64,000 bases of DNA from Bacillota bacterium (GCA_023441055.1 JAEZQY010000048.1:1-64000); one strand, 5' to 3'. Numbered from the stretch's first letter, positions 25,482 to 33,821 are shown. The notes: generated from the letters alone by a model not told the origin. Numbers and translations: made by a program.

Positions 25482-27155
25482 CTATTCCGCAGCGATGTGG
25501 CCGCGATTAAAGTCGATGTTGCCAGCGTAATCGATGATAACATCCTTCACATAATCTCTGTTCATCCATACAGCTGTGTAATAGTAAATCGGCATAATAA
25601 TCATATCATCCATCAGCATCTTCTCAGCCTCTGCGATGTAATCCATCCGCTTCTGAGCATCGGTCTCGGCGTATGCGCTCCTGACCAGCTCATCATAGGC
25701 CGGGTTCTTCCAGCCGGTATCATTATTGCCACCAGTAGACACGAAGATGTCAATGTAGGTCATCGGATCGTCATAATCGGCTCCCCAACCAGCCCTTGCA
25801 ATTTGGTAGTTAAGATTGGTTCGATTACTGAGCAGCACGCCGAATTCCTGAGATTCAATCTTCACTTCGATCCCCAGGTTCTGGCGCCACATATCGGTAA
25901 TCGCCGTTGCAACCTTCGTATGCCCTTCCCCTGCATTATGAATAAGCGTTGTCGTCGGGAATGCGGTTAGTCCTTGCTCTTGCAGCCCTTCAGCAAGCAG
26001 CTTCTTGGCCTCTGCGTAGTCCTCCGTAAAGAAGTCATCCGGCACTTCATCGCGGTACGGCTTGCTCACACCGCTGACACCGCCGACGAATCCGAAAGCA
26101 GGCTGCTGTCCGCCCTTGGTCACCTCATCCACGATTAGCTGGCGATTGATCGCCATGGACAGCGCCTTGCGCACCTTAGCGCTTGCGAATGGCTGCGCTG
26201 TCGTGTTGAACACATAATAGTAGGCGCTGGCAATCGGCTTGATCTGCAAATTGGATTCAGGATCTTCCCTGAGCTGAGGGATCATGTCAGTCGGAATTTC
26301 ACCAATCGGCCGCCCTGCCCAATCCAGCTCCCCGGTTTCATACATACCAAGTTCTGTAGCGGAATTATCAATCATGGATAGACGGACTTCGGTGAAATTA
26401 ATCTCGTCCTTGGCATAGTAATTCTCATTAGGAACCAGACTGATTAATTCACTGTGCAGCCATTCGTTCAGCTTGAACGGTCCATTCGATACGAATGTGG
26501 ATGCCTCAGCTGCCCATGCTGGATTAGCTTCGACTGTTGCTTGATGTACCGGGTAATACGTGAAGAACGCGGTAAGCTTCAGGAAGTAGGGAGTTGGATT
26601 CTCCAATTCGACGACTAGTGTATGATCGCCCTCCGCTTTCACACCTACCTCAGTGAAGTCGGTAATCAATCCTTCATTAAACGCCTGGGCATTCTTGATA
26701 TAATATAATTGATACGCATAGGGCGCGACTTGCTCCGCATTCGGATCGAGCACTCGTCTCCATGCGTATTCGAAGTCGCTTGCTTTCACAGGGTCGCCAT
26801 TGGACCATTGGGCGCCTTCGCGAATCGTGAAGGTGTATGTCTTGCCATCATCACTGATCTTCCAGCTCTCGGCCATGCCTGGCTGAACTTGCGCCTCAGT
26901 ATCCAGTCGGGTCAGACCCTCGAACGCTGCATTAAGCACCGTGAACGAGTTATTGTCCTGCGACAAACCGGGATCCAATGAAGGCGGCTCAGAGAACAAA
27001 TTCATACGGAAAACCTGCTCGGCTGCCTTATCCCCTCCCGTATTGTTCTTCCCATTGTTGTTCTCATTCTTGTCACCGCATGCCGCAAGTACAGCGCTGA
27101 AAGCGAGGACAACGGCTAGAGACAGCGTCAGCATTCTACGATTGAACATCTGCAT
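25482..27155 (-). CDS. oppA: Oligopeptide-binding lipoprotein OppA
   Basis: A 557-residue family-5 solute-binding protein that captures extracellular peptides for OppBCDF. The lipoprotein signal ends LAAC (Cys26), followed by a Gly/Asn/Lys linker and the SBP_bac_5 domain (about 80-550; YTFTIREGAQWSNGDPV is typical). In Bacilli, Opp systems import nutrient peptides and also signalling peptides for sporulation and competence. GGAGG lies 7 nt before the ATG. Upstream is a CRP/FNR- or Rex-like palindrome. Confidence 0.95.
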   Translation of the reverse strand: MQMFNRRMLTLSLAVVLAFSAVLAACGDKNENNNGKNNTGGDKAAEQVFRMNLFSEPPSLDPGLSQDNNSFTVLNAAFEGLTRLDTEAQVQPGMAESWKISDDGKTYTFTIREGAQWSNGDPVKASDFEYAWRRVLDPNAEQVAPYAYQLYYIKNAQAFNEGLITDFTEVGVKAEGDHTLVVELENPTPYFLKLTAFFTYYPVHQATVEANPAWAAEASTFVSNGPFKLNEWLHSELISLVPNENYYAKDEINFTEVRLSMIDNSATELGMYETGELDWAGRPIGEIPTDMIPQLREDPESNLQIKPIASAYYYVFNTTAQPFASAKVRKALSMAINRQLIVDEVTKGGQQPAFGFVGGVSGVSKPYRDEVPDDFFTEDYAEAKKLLAEGLQEQGLTAFPTTTLIHNAGEGHTKVATAITDMWRQNLGIEVKIESQEFGVLLSNRTNLNYQIARAGWGADYDDPMTYIDIFVSTGGNNDTGWKNPAYDELVRSAYAETDAQKRMDYIAEAEKMLMDDMIIMPIYYYTAVWMNRDYVKDVIIDYAGNIDFNRGHIAAE

Positions 27156-27315
27156 GTGAAACCCTCCTATTAGGTGTAATACTTGTAGGACTGAATCTTT
27201 GATAAGGTTAGAAGTTCCCCAGATGAATCCCTGTTATGTACATCTTGATGCCACTTTCAATCGTGTACGCACGGAATGGACAACTGTCTCTCCTCACCGA
27301 ATAGATTTGTTAGTA

Positions 27316-27358
27316 ATAGTAATCTATCCATAACATTTTTAATGTGAATTAAATCACA
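27316..27358 (-). promoter_or_regulatory. FNR/CRP- or Rex-like operator and promoter of opp
   Basis: TGTGA-N6-TCACA (27343-27358) fits the CRP/FNR-type site TGTGAN6TCACA exactly and differs by one base from the Rex site. On the minus strand a -10-like TACTAT (27316-27321) lies 32 bp, centre to centre, from the palindrome. That puts the palindrome near -41.5, the classic class II activator position. No separate -35 is evident. The 290-bp stretch 27156-27445 otherwise holds only the downstream terminator and a small palindrome (27372-27385). Confidence 0.55.
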
Positions 27359-27388
27359 CAGATAGATGTCAGCCTGTTTACAGGCAAA

Positions 27389-27413
27389 ACAAAAAAGCCG
27401 GCGCGGCCGGCTT
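27389..27413 (-). terminator. Terminator of the comFB-like gene
   Basis: Stem AAGCCGGC/GCCGGCTT (27395-27402, 27406-27413) with a 3-nt loop is followed on the minus strand by TTTTTTGTTTT. It insulates opp from the upstream genes. Confidence 0.93.
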
Positions 27414-27445
27414 AATCATCCTAATGCTATATAGTTGACTATCAA

Positions 27446-27721
27446 TTAGAAATCCTTGGGACGCTGCTGCCCGAGGACAATTTCTACTGCATGTGTTAAT
27501 TCACGGAACACATCGGATTCATGCTTCGTTCTAAGCTGCGTCTTAGTCAGAATTCCGCCCTTCTCCGTAGTCACATATTTAGTGGGCAATCTGTTGAGTG
27601 CGATTGCCAGTACATCGCTAAACTTAAGATCATCGAGTTGCTTGTCCAATTCCGGATGCCGGGTAATCAATTCCTTCAAGCAATCGAATACTAAACCCTC
27701 CATCATATTATGCACCTTCAT
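27446..27721 (-). CDS. ComFB-family protein
   Basis: A 91-residue protein with the late-competence ComFB signature: an N-terminal helix (VHNMMEGLVFDCLKELI) and the core VLAIALNRLPTKYVTTEKG followed by a C-terminal helix. B. subtilis ComFB lies in the comF operon but is dispensable for DNA uptake, and family members have been reported to bind c-di-GMP. Only one Cys is present, so a zinc-binding Cys set is lacking. It is not near comFA/comFC here. GGAGG is 10 nt before the ATG. Confidence 0.8.
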   Translation of the reverse strand: MKVHNMMEGLVFDCLKELITRHPELDKQLDDLKFSDVLAIALNRLPTKYVTTEKGGILTKTQLRTKHESDVFRELTHAVEIVLGQQRPKDF

Positions 27722-27737
27722 AGTTTGTACGCCTCCT

Positions 27738-28163
27738 CTAAGAAGTGAATATATTCTGCAAGATCGAGATTATCATAAACAGGATATAGAACAATGCTAA
27801 CACAAGAAAGCCCAGTCGCCATACAGCGCGGAAAATCTTAGGCAAATCGATCTTGCCTCGCTTGCGGTTCTGAATGTTGCCGAGCAAGCCCGTAAGCAAT
27901 AACAAGAAAAGTAGAATGATCCAAATGCCTCGGAAGCTGGTCTGGAATATTCCATCATAGAGAGCCGCCACCGTGCCAATGAGGAAGAACATCGACACAT
28001 CCATAGCGCGCTGCACCGCGATCTTCTTATCATTGCCGAATGCGTAGACGGCCAGTCCGACTACCGGGAAGATCAGGAATACGACTAGAGCCAGTGTGGC
28101 ATATGTATTGATTAAGCCGGTCTTGATCATCTCTAAGATATGCAAGAACAACAAACGCACCAC
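27738..28163 (-). CDS. DUF3397 integral membrane protein
   Basis: A protein of up to 141 residues with four predicted transmembrane helices (about 20-42, 55-72, 80-96 and 113-135), matching DUF3397, unknown in function and often next to panE in Bacilli. The first possible start is GTG at 28163, 3 bp after panE. No clear ribosome binding site precedes it, and GTG 28160 or the ATG at 28130 are alternatives. It is probably translated by coupling to panE. Confidence 0.78.
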   Translation of the reverse strand: MVRLLFLHILEMIKTGLINTYATLALVVFLIFPVVGLAVYAFGNDKKIAVQRAMDVSMFFLIGTVAALYDGIFQTSFRGIWIILLFLLLLTGLLGNIQNRKRGKIDLPKIFRAVWRLGFLVLALFYILFMIISILQNIFTS

Positions 28164-28166
28164 CCG

Positions 28167-29120
28167 TCAACGGGATTGAACGCTCGCGCAATGGGCATGG
28201 ACGATCCATTCATGAGCAGGCAGCCGCAATCCAGCTTGCTCTGCCAATCTGAGCAGACTTCCATTCAACCAATTGATTTCTGTGGGACGCCCTGCATCCC
28301 GATCTTGCAGCATGGAGGAACGATTGCTGGAAGTGCGTTCGCACACTTGGAGGATGGTCGTCCACAATACAGGATCGACCCGTACACCGACTGCGTGCGC
28401 AACTTGCAAGGCCTCTTCATACAAGGTACGCATGACGCGCAGCAGGTACGGAGATTTCAGAAGTTCGCCATTGGTTATGCCATATTGAGCGGTAAGCGGA
28501 TTGATGATGGCATTCATAATAAGCTTATTCCATACATCAGATGTTATGTCATTCGACAACGAGATGACAAATCCTGCTGCTTTCAGACAATCTTCTAATG
28601 CAATTAGCAACTTACCGCGACTATCCGACCAGTCTCCGCCAGCGGAATGCGCGAAACCGAGCTTGGTCCACCCAGCTCCGGTATGCCTGACACTCGTCGG
28701 CGAAGTCTTCCATGCGCCTTCTGTTGTAATCGCGATCGCTACGCGAGCATTGCCTAACACGCCCGCCAGCCGCTCGGCATGACCAATTCCATTCTGGTAG
28801 CACACGACAATGCCGCCTGGCTTGATCGCCTTATTCAACAGCTCAGACAAGGCGTCATCGATGTGCGCCTGCTTCACCGTCAGCAGCGCAACGTCAACCG
28901 GCCCGAGCTGTCCTGTCTCCAACTGCTGGATATATGCTTCTGTACTATACGCGCGCACGCGGCGGCGTCTATGAACGCCCTGTTCAAATAGCTCGATTCC
29001 TTGTTCACAGATGGCATGCGATTGTTCCGGGGTGCGTGTAATTACAATGGGCGGGCAATTGGTCAATTTAGCAGCTAGCAGCATGCCGATTGATCCTGCG
29101 CCTATAATGGATATCTTCAT
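28167..29120 (-). CDS. panE: 2-dehydropantoate 2-reductase
   Basis: A 317-residue ketopantoate reductase that makes pantoate with NADPH in the pantothenate/CoA pathway. It has the N-terminal dinucleotide fold (KISIIGAGSIGMLLAAKL), catalytic Lys region (VWNKLIMNAIINPLTA) and the substrate-binding NRSSMLQDRDAGRPTEINWLNG-type segment. The Rossmann glycine motif begins at residue 7, so the ATG at 29120 is certain. It has no ribosome binding site, and an extended -10 element ends only 6 nt upstream, so the mRNA may be leaderless. The position after rsfA matches B. subtilis ylbQ. Confidence 0.93.
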   Translation of the reverse strand: MKISIIGAGSIGMLLAAKLTNCPPIVITRTPEQSHAICEQGIELFEQGVHRRRRVRAYSTEAYIQQLETGQLGPVDVALLTVKQAHIDDALSELLNKAIKPGGIVVCYQNGIGHAERLAGVLGNARVAIAITTEGAWKTSPTSVRHTGAGWTKLGFAHSAGGDWSDSRGKLLIALEDCLKAAGFVISLSNDITSDVWNKLIMNAIINPLTAQYGITNGELLKSPYLLRVMRTLYEEALQVAHAVGVRVDPVLWTTILQVCERTSSNRSSMLQDRDAGRPTEINWLNGSLLRLAEQAGLRLPAHEWIVHAHCASVQSR

Positions 29121-29126
29121 AGGTTG

Positions 29127-29135
29127 ACTATAGCA
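29127..29135 (-). promoter_or_regulatory. Extended -10 promoter of panE
   Basis: TGCTATAGT on the minus strand (TG at the extended position, TATAGT 5/6 to consensus) ends 6 nt before the panE ATG. Transcription would start at or next to the A of the ATG. No good -35 is present, which is usual for extended -10 promoters. Confidence 0.55.
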
Positions 29136-29150
29136 TGGTTTGACAGCGCG

Positions 29151-29180
29151 AGAAAAGCCCTGCGCATTCCTGCGCAGGGC
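29151..29180 (-). terminator. Terminator of rsfA
   Basis: A perfect 9-bp stem (GCCCTGCGC 29157-29165 with GCGCAGGGC 29172-29180) and 6-nt loop, followed on the minus strand by TTTTCTC. It separates rsfA from panE. Confidence 0.9.
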
Positions 29181-29192
29181 CTTAGCGTCAAC

Positions 29193-29825
29193 CTATTCTA
29201 TTCGTTCCAGGTTTCCGTTCTCATCCATCTTGAATCTGGCCTTCTGTTCATCCTCATCTTCGGCGAGAAAAGCGAGCTTCCTCGCGCGATCCATAATTTG
29301 AATCAACGCCTTGTAGTCATCATTGATGGTCCGATAATCCGTCTGAACAACGTTGACCTCGCCGAGCAGCTTGCTATTCTCCTGACGCAGTACAGTCGCT
29401 TCTTCCAGAAGCTCCTTGTTCTCCTTCTCAAGCTGTCTAATCTGCTTGCTCATGTCTTGATAGGTATGCTTCCATTGCCGCAGGAAGCGAATTACTCTAT
29501 CAATAGAGATCGCCTCGCCTGCAGCATCTGATCGCACCTGCCCAGCCTCCTCGACCTCCGCCTCGGCGGTGTTCGCAGCAACGAGTACGGGCCGCTTATT
29601 CCGCTTCTGTCGCTGCGTCTTCGCGATCTGAATCGCTTCCTCATACTTCTTGCGAACATAGCTGTTCCAGCGGAAGCCGCAGGCGGCTGCTGTTCGACCG
29701 ATCCGATCCCCAACTTCTTCGAATGCTTTTAATTGCGTGCCGCCATCCCGAATATGGCGTAGCGTAACTTCAGCCAGAATGAGATCATCATCTGGACTCC
29801 ATGCATCTTGTCTAATCGCTGACAT
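29193..29825 (-). CDS. rsfA: RsfA-family prespore transcription regulator
   Basis: A 210-residue protein with an N-terminal Myb/SANT-like DNA-binding domain (about 1-65, DAWSPDDDLILAEVTLRHI and FRWNSYVRKKY) and a C-terminal coiled coil (about 115-175, KQIRQLEKENKELLEEATVLRQENSKLL). In B. subtilis RsfA fine-tunes sigma-F-dependent genes in the forespore. AAGGAGG is 12 nt before the ATG. Upstream on the minus strand, GTATG-N15-GGATATAAAA (about 29921-29955) partly resembles a sigma-F promoter. A strong terminator follows. Confidence 0.9.
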   Translation of the reverse strand: MSAIRQDAWSPDDDLILAEVTLRHIRDGGTQLKAFEEVGDRIGRTAAACGFRWNSYVRKKYEEAIQIAKTQRQKRNKRPVLVAANTAEAEVEEAGQVRSDAAGEAISIDRVIRFLRQWKHTYQDMSKQIRQLEKENKELLEEATVLRQENSKLLGEVNVVQTDYRTINDDYKALIQIMDRARKLAFLAEDEDEQKARFKMDENGNLERIE

Positions 29826-30042
29826 CTTACAGCCGATCCTCCTTCCAAACTTAACACGAAAGCAACTTTTTTCCTATTTCATTCTATGCCACTGCTAGAG
29901 ATCATAGAATCTATTTTCATACTACTTTTTATATCCACTTTCTCCTGAATTCATACATTCTCAATTCGGCGCATGAAATAATTAAATCTGCGAATACTGA
30001 TGTAAACTTAGCAAGATTACGATTTTCGCCACTGATTAAAGA

Positions 30043-30071
30043 TTTACAATGCCGAGTACTCACGCTATAAT
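30043..30071 (+). promoter_or_regulatory. Sigma-A promoter of the DUF2626 gene
   Basis: TTTACA (30043-30048), 17-bp spacer, TATAAT (30066-30071): five and six of six consensus bases. It predicts a transcript start near 30078 and a leader of about 50 nt. The rest of the 301-bp rsfA-DUF2626 gap (29826-30126) shows only AT-rich sequence and the possible rsfA promoter. Confidence 0.85.
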
Positions 30072-30126
30072 GAGCAGTAGCCAACAACTAGGTGTGATAT
30101 TGAAACATGTGAAAGGGTGGTTAGCA

Positions 30127-30366
30127 ATGGGACGTATGTTCCGTGTTCTTGGATTCTGGACTTTAATCATTGCATTGATGGCACTTGCCGGTAATATGGT
30201 GCAGATGGCCTTGCTGTTCTTCTGCCAGACAGCTGCGTTCGTGCTGCTCGGATACATGAACCTCAAAGAGAAGACCTACATACTGCTATTCTGGGGATAC
30301 CTGGTTCTGGCGTTCCTCGGAATCACCTACTGGTCATTCTTCGAGATGAAGTATCCAATTATCTAG
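30127..30366 (+). CDS. DUF2626 (YqgY-like) membrane protein
   Basis: A 79-residue membrane protein with three closely spaced helices. It opens MGRMFRVLGFWTLIIALMA, nearly the family hallmark, and matches DUF2626 (B. subtilis YqgY) in length. Function is unknown. The frame is open for 26 more codons, but GGGTGG lies 7 nt before this ATG and the transcript start predicted from the promoter falls inside the longer version. A strong terminator follows. Confidence 0.9.
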   Translation: MGRMFRVLGFWTLIIALMALAGNMVQMALLFFCQTAAFVLLGYMNLKEKTYILLFWGYLVLAFLGITYWSFFEMKYPII

Positions 30367-30400
30367 CCGTATGACCTTCACGAACACAAGAAATTTGCGC

Positions 30401-30440
30401 GAAAGGCGATCCAGTCTAGGCTGGATCGCCTTTCTTCTGT
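30401..30440 (+). terminator. Terminator shared by DUF2626 and the methyltransferase gene
   Basis: A 14-bp perfect stem (30401-30414 with 30421-30434) and 6-nt loop, followed by TTCTGTATT on the plus strand. The stop codon of the convergent methyltransferase gene (30416-30418) lies inside the loop. On the minus strand no T-run follows, so it works best for the plus-strand gene. Confidence 0.85.
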
Positions 30441-31561
30441 ATTAACACTTTGAATGTCTCTCCCATGCCATCTCCGAGCAGTATGGAGCGAATCGCTCGG
30501 TTTCGCTTTACGATCGGGTGGAAGGGATCGGACTCCTGATGCGCGGTGAGCCGTTCTAGAACACCAGCCTGCATGAGGAATTGACGCTGCGAACGGAACG
30601 TCCAATCTGTCAGACCAGCCGCAACACCCGCTTCAATACAAGCATCAAAGTTAACATGAGCGGTTATGTCCTGTCTGCCTACATGAAGGTAAGGGTTGTC
30701 ATGCCCCTGATGGCGGTAGTAGCACATGTACGTTCCGCGCATCCGATTGGGCGCATATAGATGTTCCGCTAGATCACCATAATCAATCGTAATCAGCATG
30801 CCAGTATGTAAGGCATCCGACGCTGAACGAATCCAAGGAGCTATAGCAGGGTTAAGCTCTAGCAGCTGGCCCTCTTTCAATTCGTCAGGCACACGATGGG
30901 AATGCAGCAGCTCACACAGAGGATCTTCAGGCGAGAGAGTCCGCAGCGATTCCATGAATTGACCGTTCTCCTCATCCCAGCCAACCATAATTTCATGGAA
31001 CTGACTTTGCGTATACTGCAGCCGGTGCACGGGGAAGGCATCCAGCAGTTCATTGGAGAGAATCACAGCACGCTCCGACAGCTTGAATGTGCCCCAATCC
31101 TGTGGCGTATAAATCTTTATTTTGCCCGTATGGTGATGTGATAATTGGTTCTGCAGACCACGGTGATAGGCGCTCTTATCTATGATTACGTAGTTGAGCA
31201 TGCGATAATAGTCCGGATAAGCCTTCTCCAGCTCGTCAAGGATCTGACCGGCCAATCGTCCTGTACCGCCGCCCCATTCTATAAGCTGATAATTGTTCAA
31301 GTCGCCATATAACGACCAATACTTAGCAATCTCATGAGCCAGCATCTCTCCCATGATCGTACCGATATGTGAGCTAGTATAGAAATCACCTTGCAGGCCA
31401 ACCTTGGGTTCACTATTCATATAATACCCGTATTCCGGGTGATAGAGACAGAACTCCATATACGTTCTGAATGTAATCATTCCAGTATGCTCAGCTCGCA
31501 TCCGCTCTCTAATCAACTGAATAAGTGCCGTGTTCTCTGCAGCATGCATCTCGTTTGACAT
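30416..31561 (-). CDS. SAM-dependent methyltransferase, MidA/NDUFAF7 family
   Basis: A 381-residue protein of COG1565. Mitochondrial relatives (MidA/NDUFAF7) methylate an Arg of a complex I subunit; the bacterial target is unknown. The N-terminal ITFRTYMEFCLYHPEYGYY and GDFYTSSHIG are family hallmarks. The SAM-binding glycine motif is IEWGGGTGRLAGQIL, followed by LSNELLDAFPVHR. AGGAG precedes the ATG. The stop lies inside the loop of a terminator hairpin shared with the convergent DUF2626 gene. Confidence 0.88.
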   Translation of the reverse strand: MSNEMHAAENTALIQLIRERMRAEHTGMITFRTYMEFCLYHPEYGYYMNSEPKVGLQGDFYTSSHIGTIMGEMLAHEIAKYWSLYGDLNNYQLIEWGGGTGRLAGQILDELEKAYPDYYRMLNYVIIDKSAYHRGLQNQLSHHHTGKIKIYTPQDWGTFKLSERAVILSNELLDAFPVHRLQYTQSQFHEIMVGWDEENGQFMESLRTLSPEDPLCELLHSHRVPDELKEGQLLELNPAIAPWIRSASDALHTGMLITIDYGDLAEHLYAPNRMRGTYMCYYRHQGHDNPYLHVGRQDITAHVNFDACIEAGVAAGLTDWTFRSQRQFLMQAGVLERLTAHQESDPFHPIVKRNRAIRSILLGDGMGETFKVLIQKKGDPA

Positions 31562-31585
31562 GACTATTCTCCTATTTAGACAAAG

Positions 31586-31619
31586 TATGTTTGAACCGTT
31601 ATGTTTGAACCGTTATAAT
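31586..31619 (+). promoter_or_regulatory. Promoter generated by a 14-bp tandem duplication
   Basis: TATGTTTGAACCGT occurs twice in tandem (31586-31599, 31600-31613) and is followed directly by TATAAT (31614-31619). The TTGAAC of the first copy (31591-31596) is exactly 17 bp from the -10; that in the second copy is only 3 bp away. So the duplication supplies a correctly spaced -35. A 7-bp hairpin (TCAGCCC/GGGCTGA, about 31627-31653) lies in the leader. Confidence 0.7.
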
Positions 31620-31691
31620 GATGAAGTCAGCCCTCGTTTTGGAAGCGGGCTGATTGTATAAGTCCTCTTAGAATGGAGATTACCTACCTTG

Positions 31692-32678
31692 ATGAAGCGT
31701 AACCTAACTATTCTCATTCTTGCCTGCCTCGTTGCCATCAGCATGACTGGCTGCGTGAATCGAGAACAACTTAAGAATGATTTGACCGTTGCCTTGAAGG
31801 GGCATGCTGAGATCCAGTCGTACAGCTTCAGCGGCACCGCCCGACTGAATATGAACACGGCTGACAGCCCAACAGGTATTAGTCCGATCAGCGCTGGGCT
31901 GGCGCAGCTGCTCATGAATAGCGAGCTCGTATGGAATGGGGTCGCCTCGCTCGATCCGCTCCAGCTGGAGGTCGACCTGACGCTTGTGCCTGATGGATCC
32001 GGACATGTATACGAAATTCCATTGCTTATTCAGAATAACATGATGTATATCCATATTCCAACGCTTAACAGCGAGAATCAGTATATGGCGATTGATTTTG
32101 CCGCGCTCAGTGAATTAACAGGCAAGTCCGACACCATCTCCGCGCAGCTGGGACTCGCAGGACAGCTGTTCAGCGAGATCGGATCCACATTCGTATCCGC
32201 TATGGATCCTAAGTTTTTCGAATCCTCTGAGCTTGAGGGCGAGATTGCTGGACGAGAGATCACCGCAACCATTAAACCAGAGCAGGCGGATGAGGCCGTC
32301 CAGATTTGGTTCAATGCCATGCCGCGCATTCTCGATCAGCTGACGAACGCCTCCTACTTCACGACAGATGCCGCAACTAGCTGGAAGCAGGCGATGTCGC
32401 AAGACAAGCAAGCCTATTGGCTCGAGCATGAAGGCGCGGTTGTGCTGCGCGAGCCGGCAGTCCTATCGGCTAGCGTCGATACGGACGGCTTCATTCGCCA
32501 ATTGTCCATGAAGGCGGCGCTGACCCTGCAGGGCGAACAGCAGGCATCCAAGGACTGGACGCTGGAGACGACCAGCTATTATGATGATATCAATGCGCTG
32601 CCGGTGTTCACGAAGGAAATCCCTGAGCAACCATTACCGTTCACAGAAATTTTGAAGGTCATGACTAGCCAGCCTTAA
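31692..32678 (+). CDS. Exported lipoprotein, unknown
   Basis: A 328-residue lipoprotein: the signal (MKRNLTILILACLVAISMTGC) has its lipobox Cys at residue 21, then a mature part with alternating strands (SYSFSGTARLNM, LQLEVDLTLVP, MYIHIPTLN), reminiscent of LolA/LppX-like lipid-binding folds seen in Firmicute lipoproteins, though this is only an impression. GGAG suits a TTG at 31689 as well as the ATG at 31692. It is followed after 54 bp by a secreted coiled-coil protein, probably in the same operon. Confidence 0.75.
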   Translation: MKRNLTILILACLVAISMTGCVNREQLKNDLTVALKGHAEIQSYSFSGTARLNMNTADSPTGISPISAGLAQLLMNSELVWNGVASLDPLQLEVDLTLVPDGSGHVYEIPLLIQNNMMYIHIPTLNSENQYMAIDFAALSELTGKSDTISAQLGLAGQLFSEIGSTFVSAMDPKFFESSELEGEIAGREITATIKPEQADEAVQIWFNAMPRILDQLTNASYFTTDAATSWKQAMSQDKQAYWLEHEGAVVLREPAVLSASVDTDGFIRQLSMKAALTLQGEQQASKDWTLETTSYYDDINALPVFTKEIPEQPLPFTEILKVMTSQP

Positions 32679-32732
32679 TCCAGCATGCTCTAGCTTAATG
32701 GATTAAGCTGCAATTGGGAAAGGCGGAGTCCA

Positions 32733-33821
32733 GTGAGTAAACGCCAAGCGATTATGCGTACAGCCAGCCTAGCAGGCTTCCTGTTGATATTTGCTTTCGC
32801 CTCGTACAGTCATGCGGAATTATCGCTCGAGGATACGATGAAGCTATTGCAAGAAGGGTTGACGATCTCCGAAATTGATCGTGAGGTTGAACGATTGTCA
32901 GCGCAGGAGCTGGCGATGAATGAGGAGATTGTACAGACTGAATCTTCCATATTACTTGCGAGCGACAAGGTGGAAGCGACCCGTGAGCATGCCGGTCGTG
33001 TTCTGCGTTCGTATTATATGGGGGAGCGTGACAGTCTATGGCTGCTGCTCCTGCGGGCGAACAGCTTCGTAGATGCGCTGTCGGTCTATCAATACCTGCA
33101 GGTCATCGCAGAGAGCGATCGGCACGCGATTGATCGGCATACGACAGCTTATCAACAGCTGCAGGAGCTTCATGCGATGCTGCTGCAGCAACGAACTGAG
33201 CTGGTTGAGGTCAAACAAGCGTTCCTGGAGCAGCGTGATCGAGTGGCTAAGCTGCAAGCTGAGCTGGACCAGAAGCTGGCCGAACAAGCGAACAGGGATG
33301 AGCTCATCGCCCAGATCGAGCAGCTGAACAACGAATGGCGCACGAACGGACTGCCGGTATTCAGGCAATTCCTCCAAGCGATGACGGATGCGATGGCCAA
33401 TTTATCGGAATATCTACTCGACAATGAGAATGCGCTTGAAGCTGTAGATCGCAAGAACTTCCTCTTCCATATCGAAGAGGACGCATTGAACCGCTTCTTG
33501 CGCGAGCAAGATGACGTATTCGAGCAATTTAAATATGCATTAACCAATGAGCATATTATTATAACCGGCAAGCTGGGCAATACTGCTATCGAGATTAAAG
33601 GCCATTACGAAATCCAGCATGAGCCTGAGGAAGCCCTCCGATTCATGCTGGATGAACTCATCTATAACGCCTTCACACTGCCTGATACCACCCGCCTGGA
33701 GATGCAACAGCAGTTCAAGATGACGTTCTATCCGGCGCAGCACCCACTGACCTCCATAATGACATTCTCAGCTGTAGAATTGCAACAGGGTGTGCTCACG
33801 ATCGGCGTGCGGCTCCCTTAG
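32733..33821 (+). CDS. Secreted coiled-coil protein, PcsB-like N-terminus
   Basis: A 362-residue exported protein. A signal peptide (about 1-28, ending SHA) precedes a long coiled coil (about 30-230) that includes a PcsB/CwlO-type segment (RVLRSYYMGERDSLWLLLLRANSFVDALSVYQYL). In PcsB-type hydrolases that part mediates autoinhibition and FtsX contact. No NlpC/P60, CHAP or LytM domain follows; the C-terminal 130 residues are a different alpha/beta domain I do not recognise. The start is GTG with AAAGG 9 nt upstream. It may be an envelope regulator rather than an enzyme. Confidence 0.78.
   Translation: MSKRQAIMRTASLAGFLLIFAFASYSHAELSLEDTMKLLQEGLTISEIDREVERLSAQELAMNEEIVQTESSILLASDKVEATREHAGRVLRSYYMGERDSLWLLLLRANSFVDALSVYQYLQVIAESDRHAIDRHTTAYQQLQELHAMLLQQRTELVEVKQAFLEQRDRVAKLQAELDQKLAEQANRDELIAQIEQLNNEWRTNGLPVFRQFLQAMTDAMANLSEYLLDNENALEAVDRKNFLFHIEEDALNRFLREQDDVFEQFKYALTNEHIIITGKLGNTAIEIKGHYEIQHEPEEALRFMLDELIYNAFTLPDTTRLEMQQQFKMTFYPAQHPLTSIMTFSAVELQQGVLTIGVRLP

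Noticed and set aside
25296..25970. 224-codon plus-strand open frame opposite oppA
   Set aside because: It covers the oppA 3' end and the intergenic hairpin; His/Arg/Ile-rich composition is typical of an antisense shadow.
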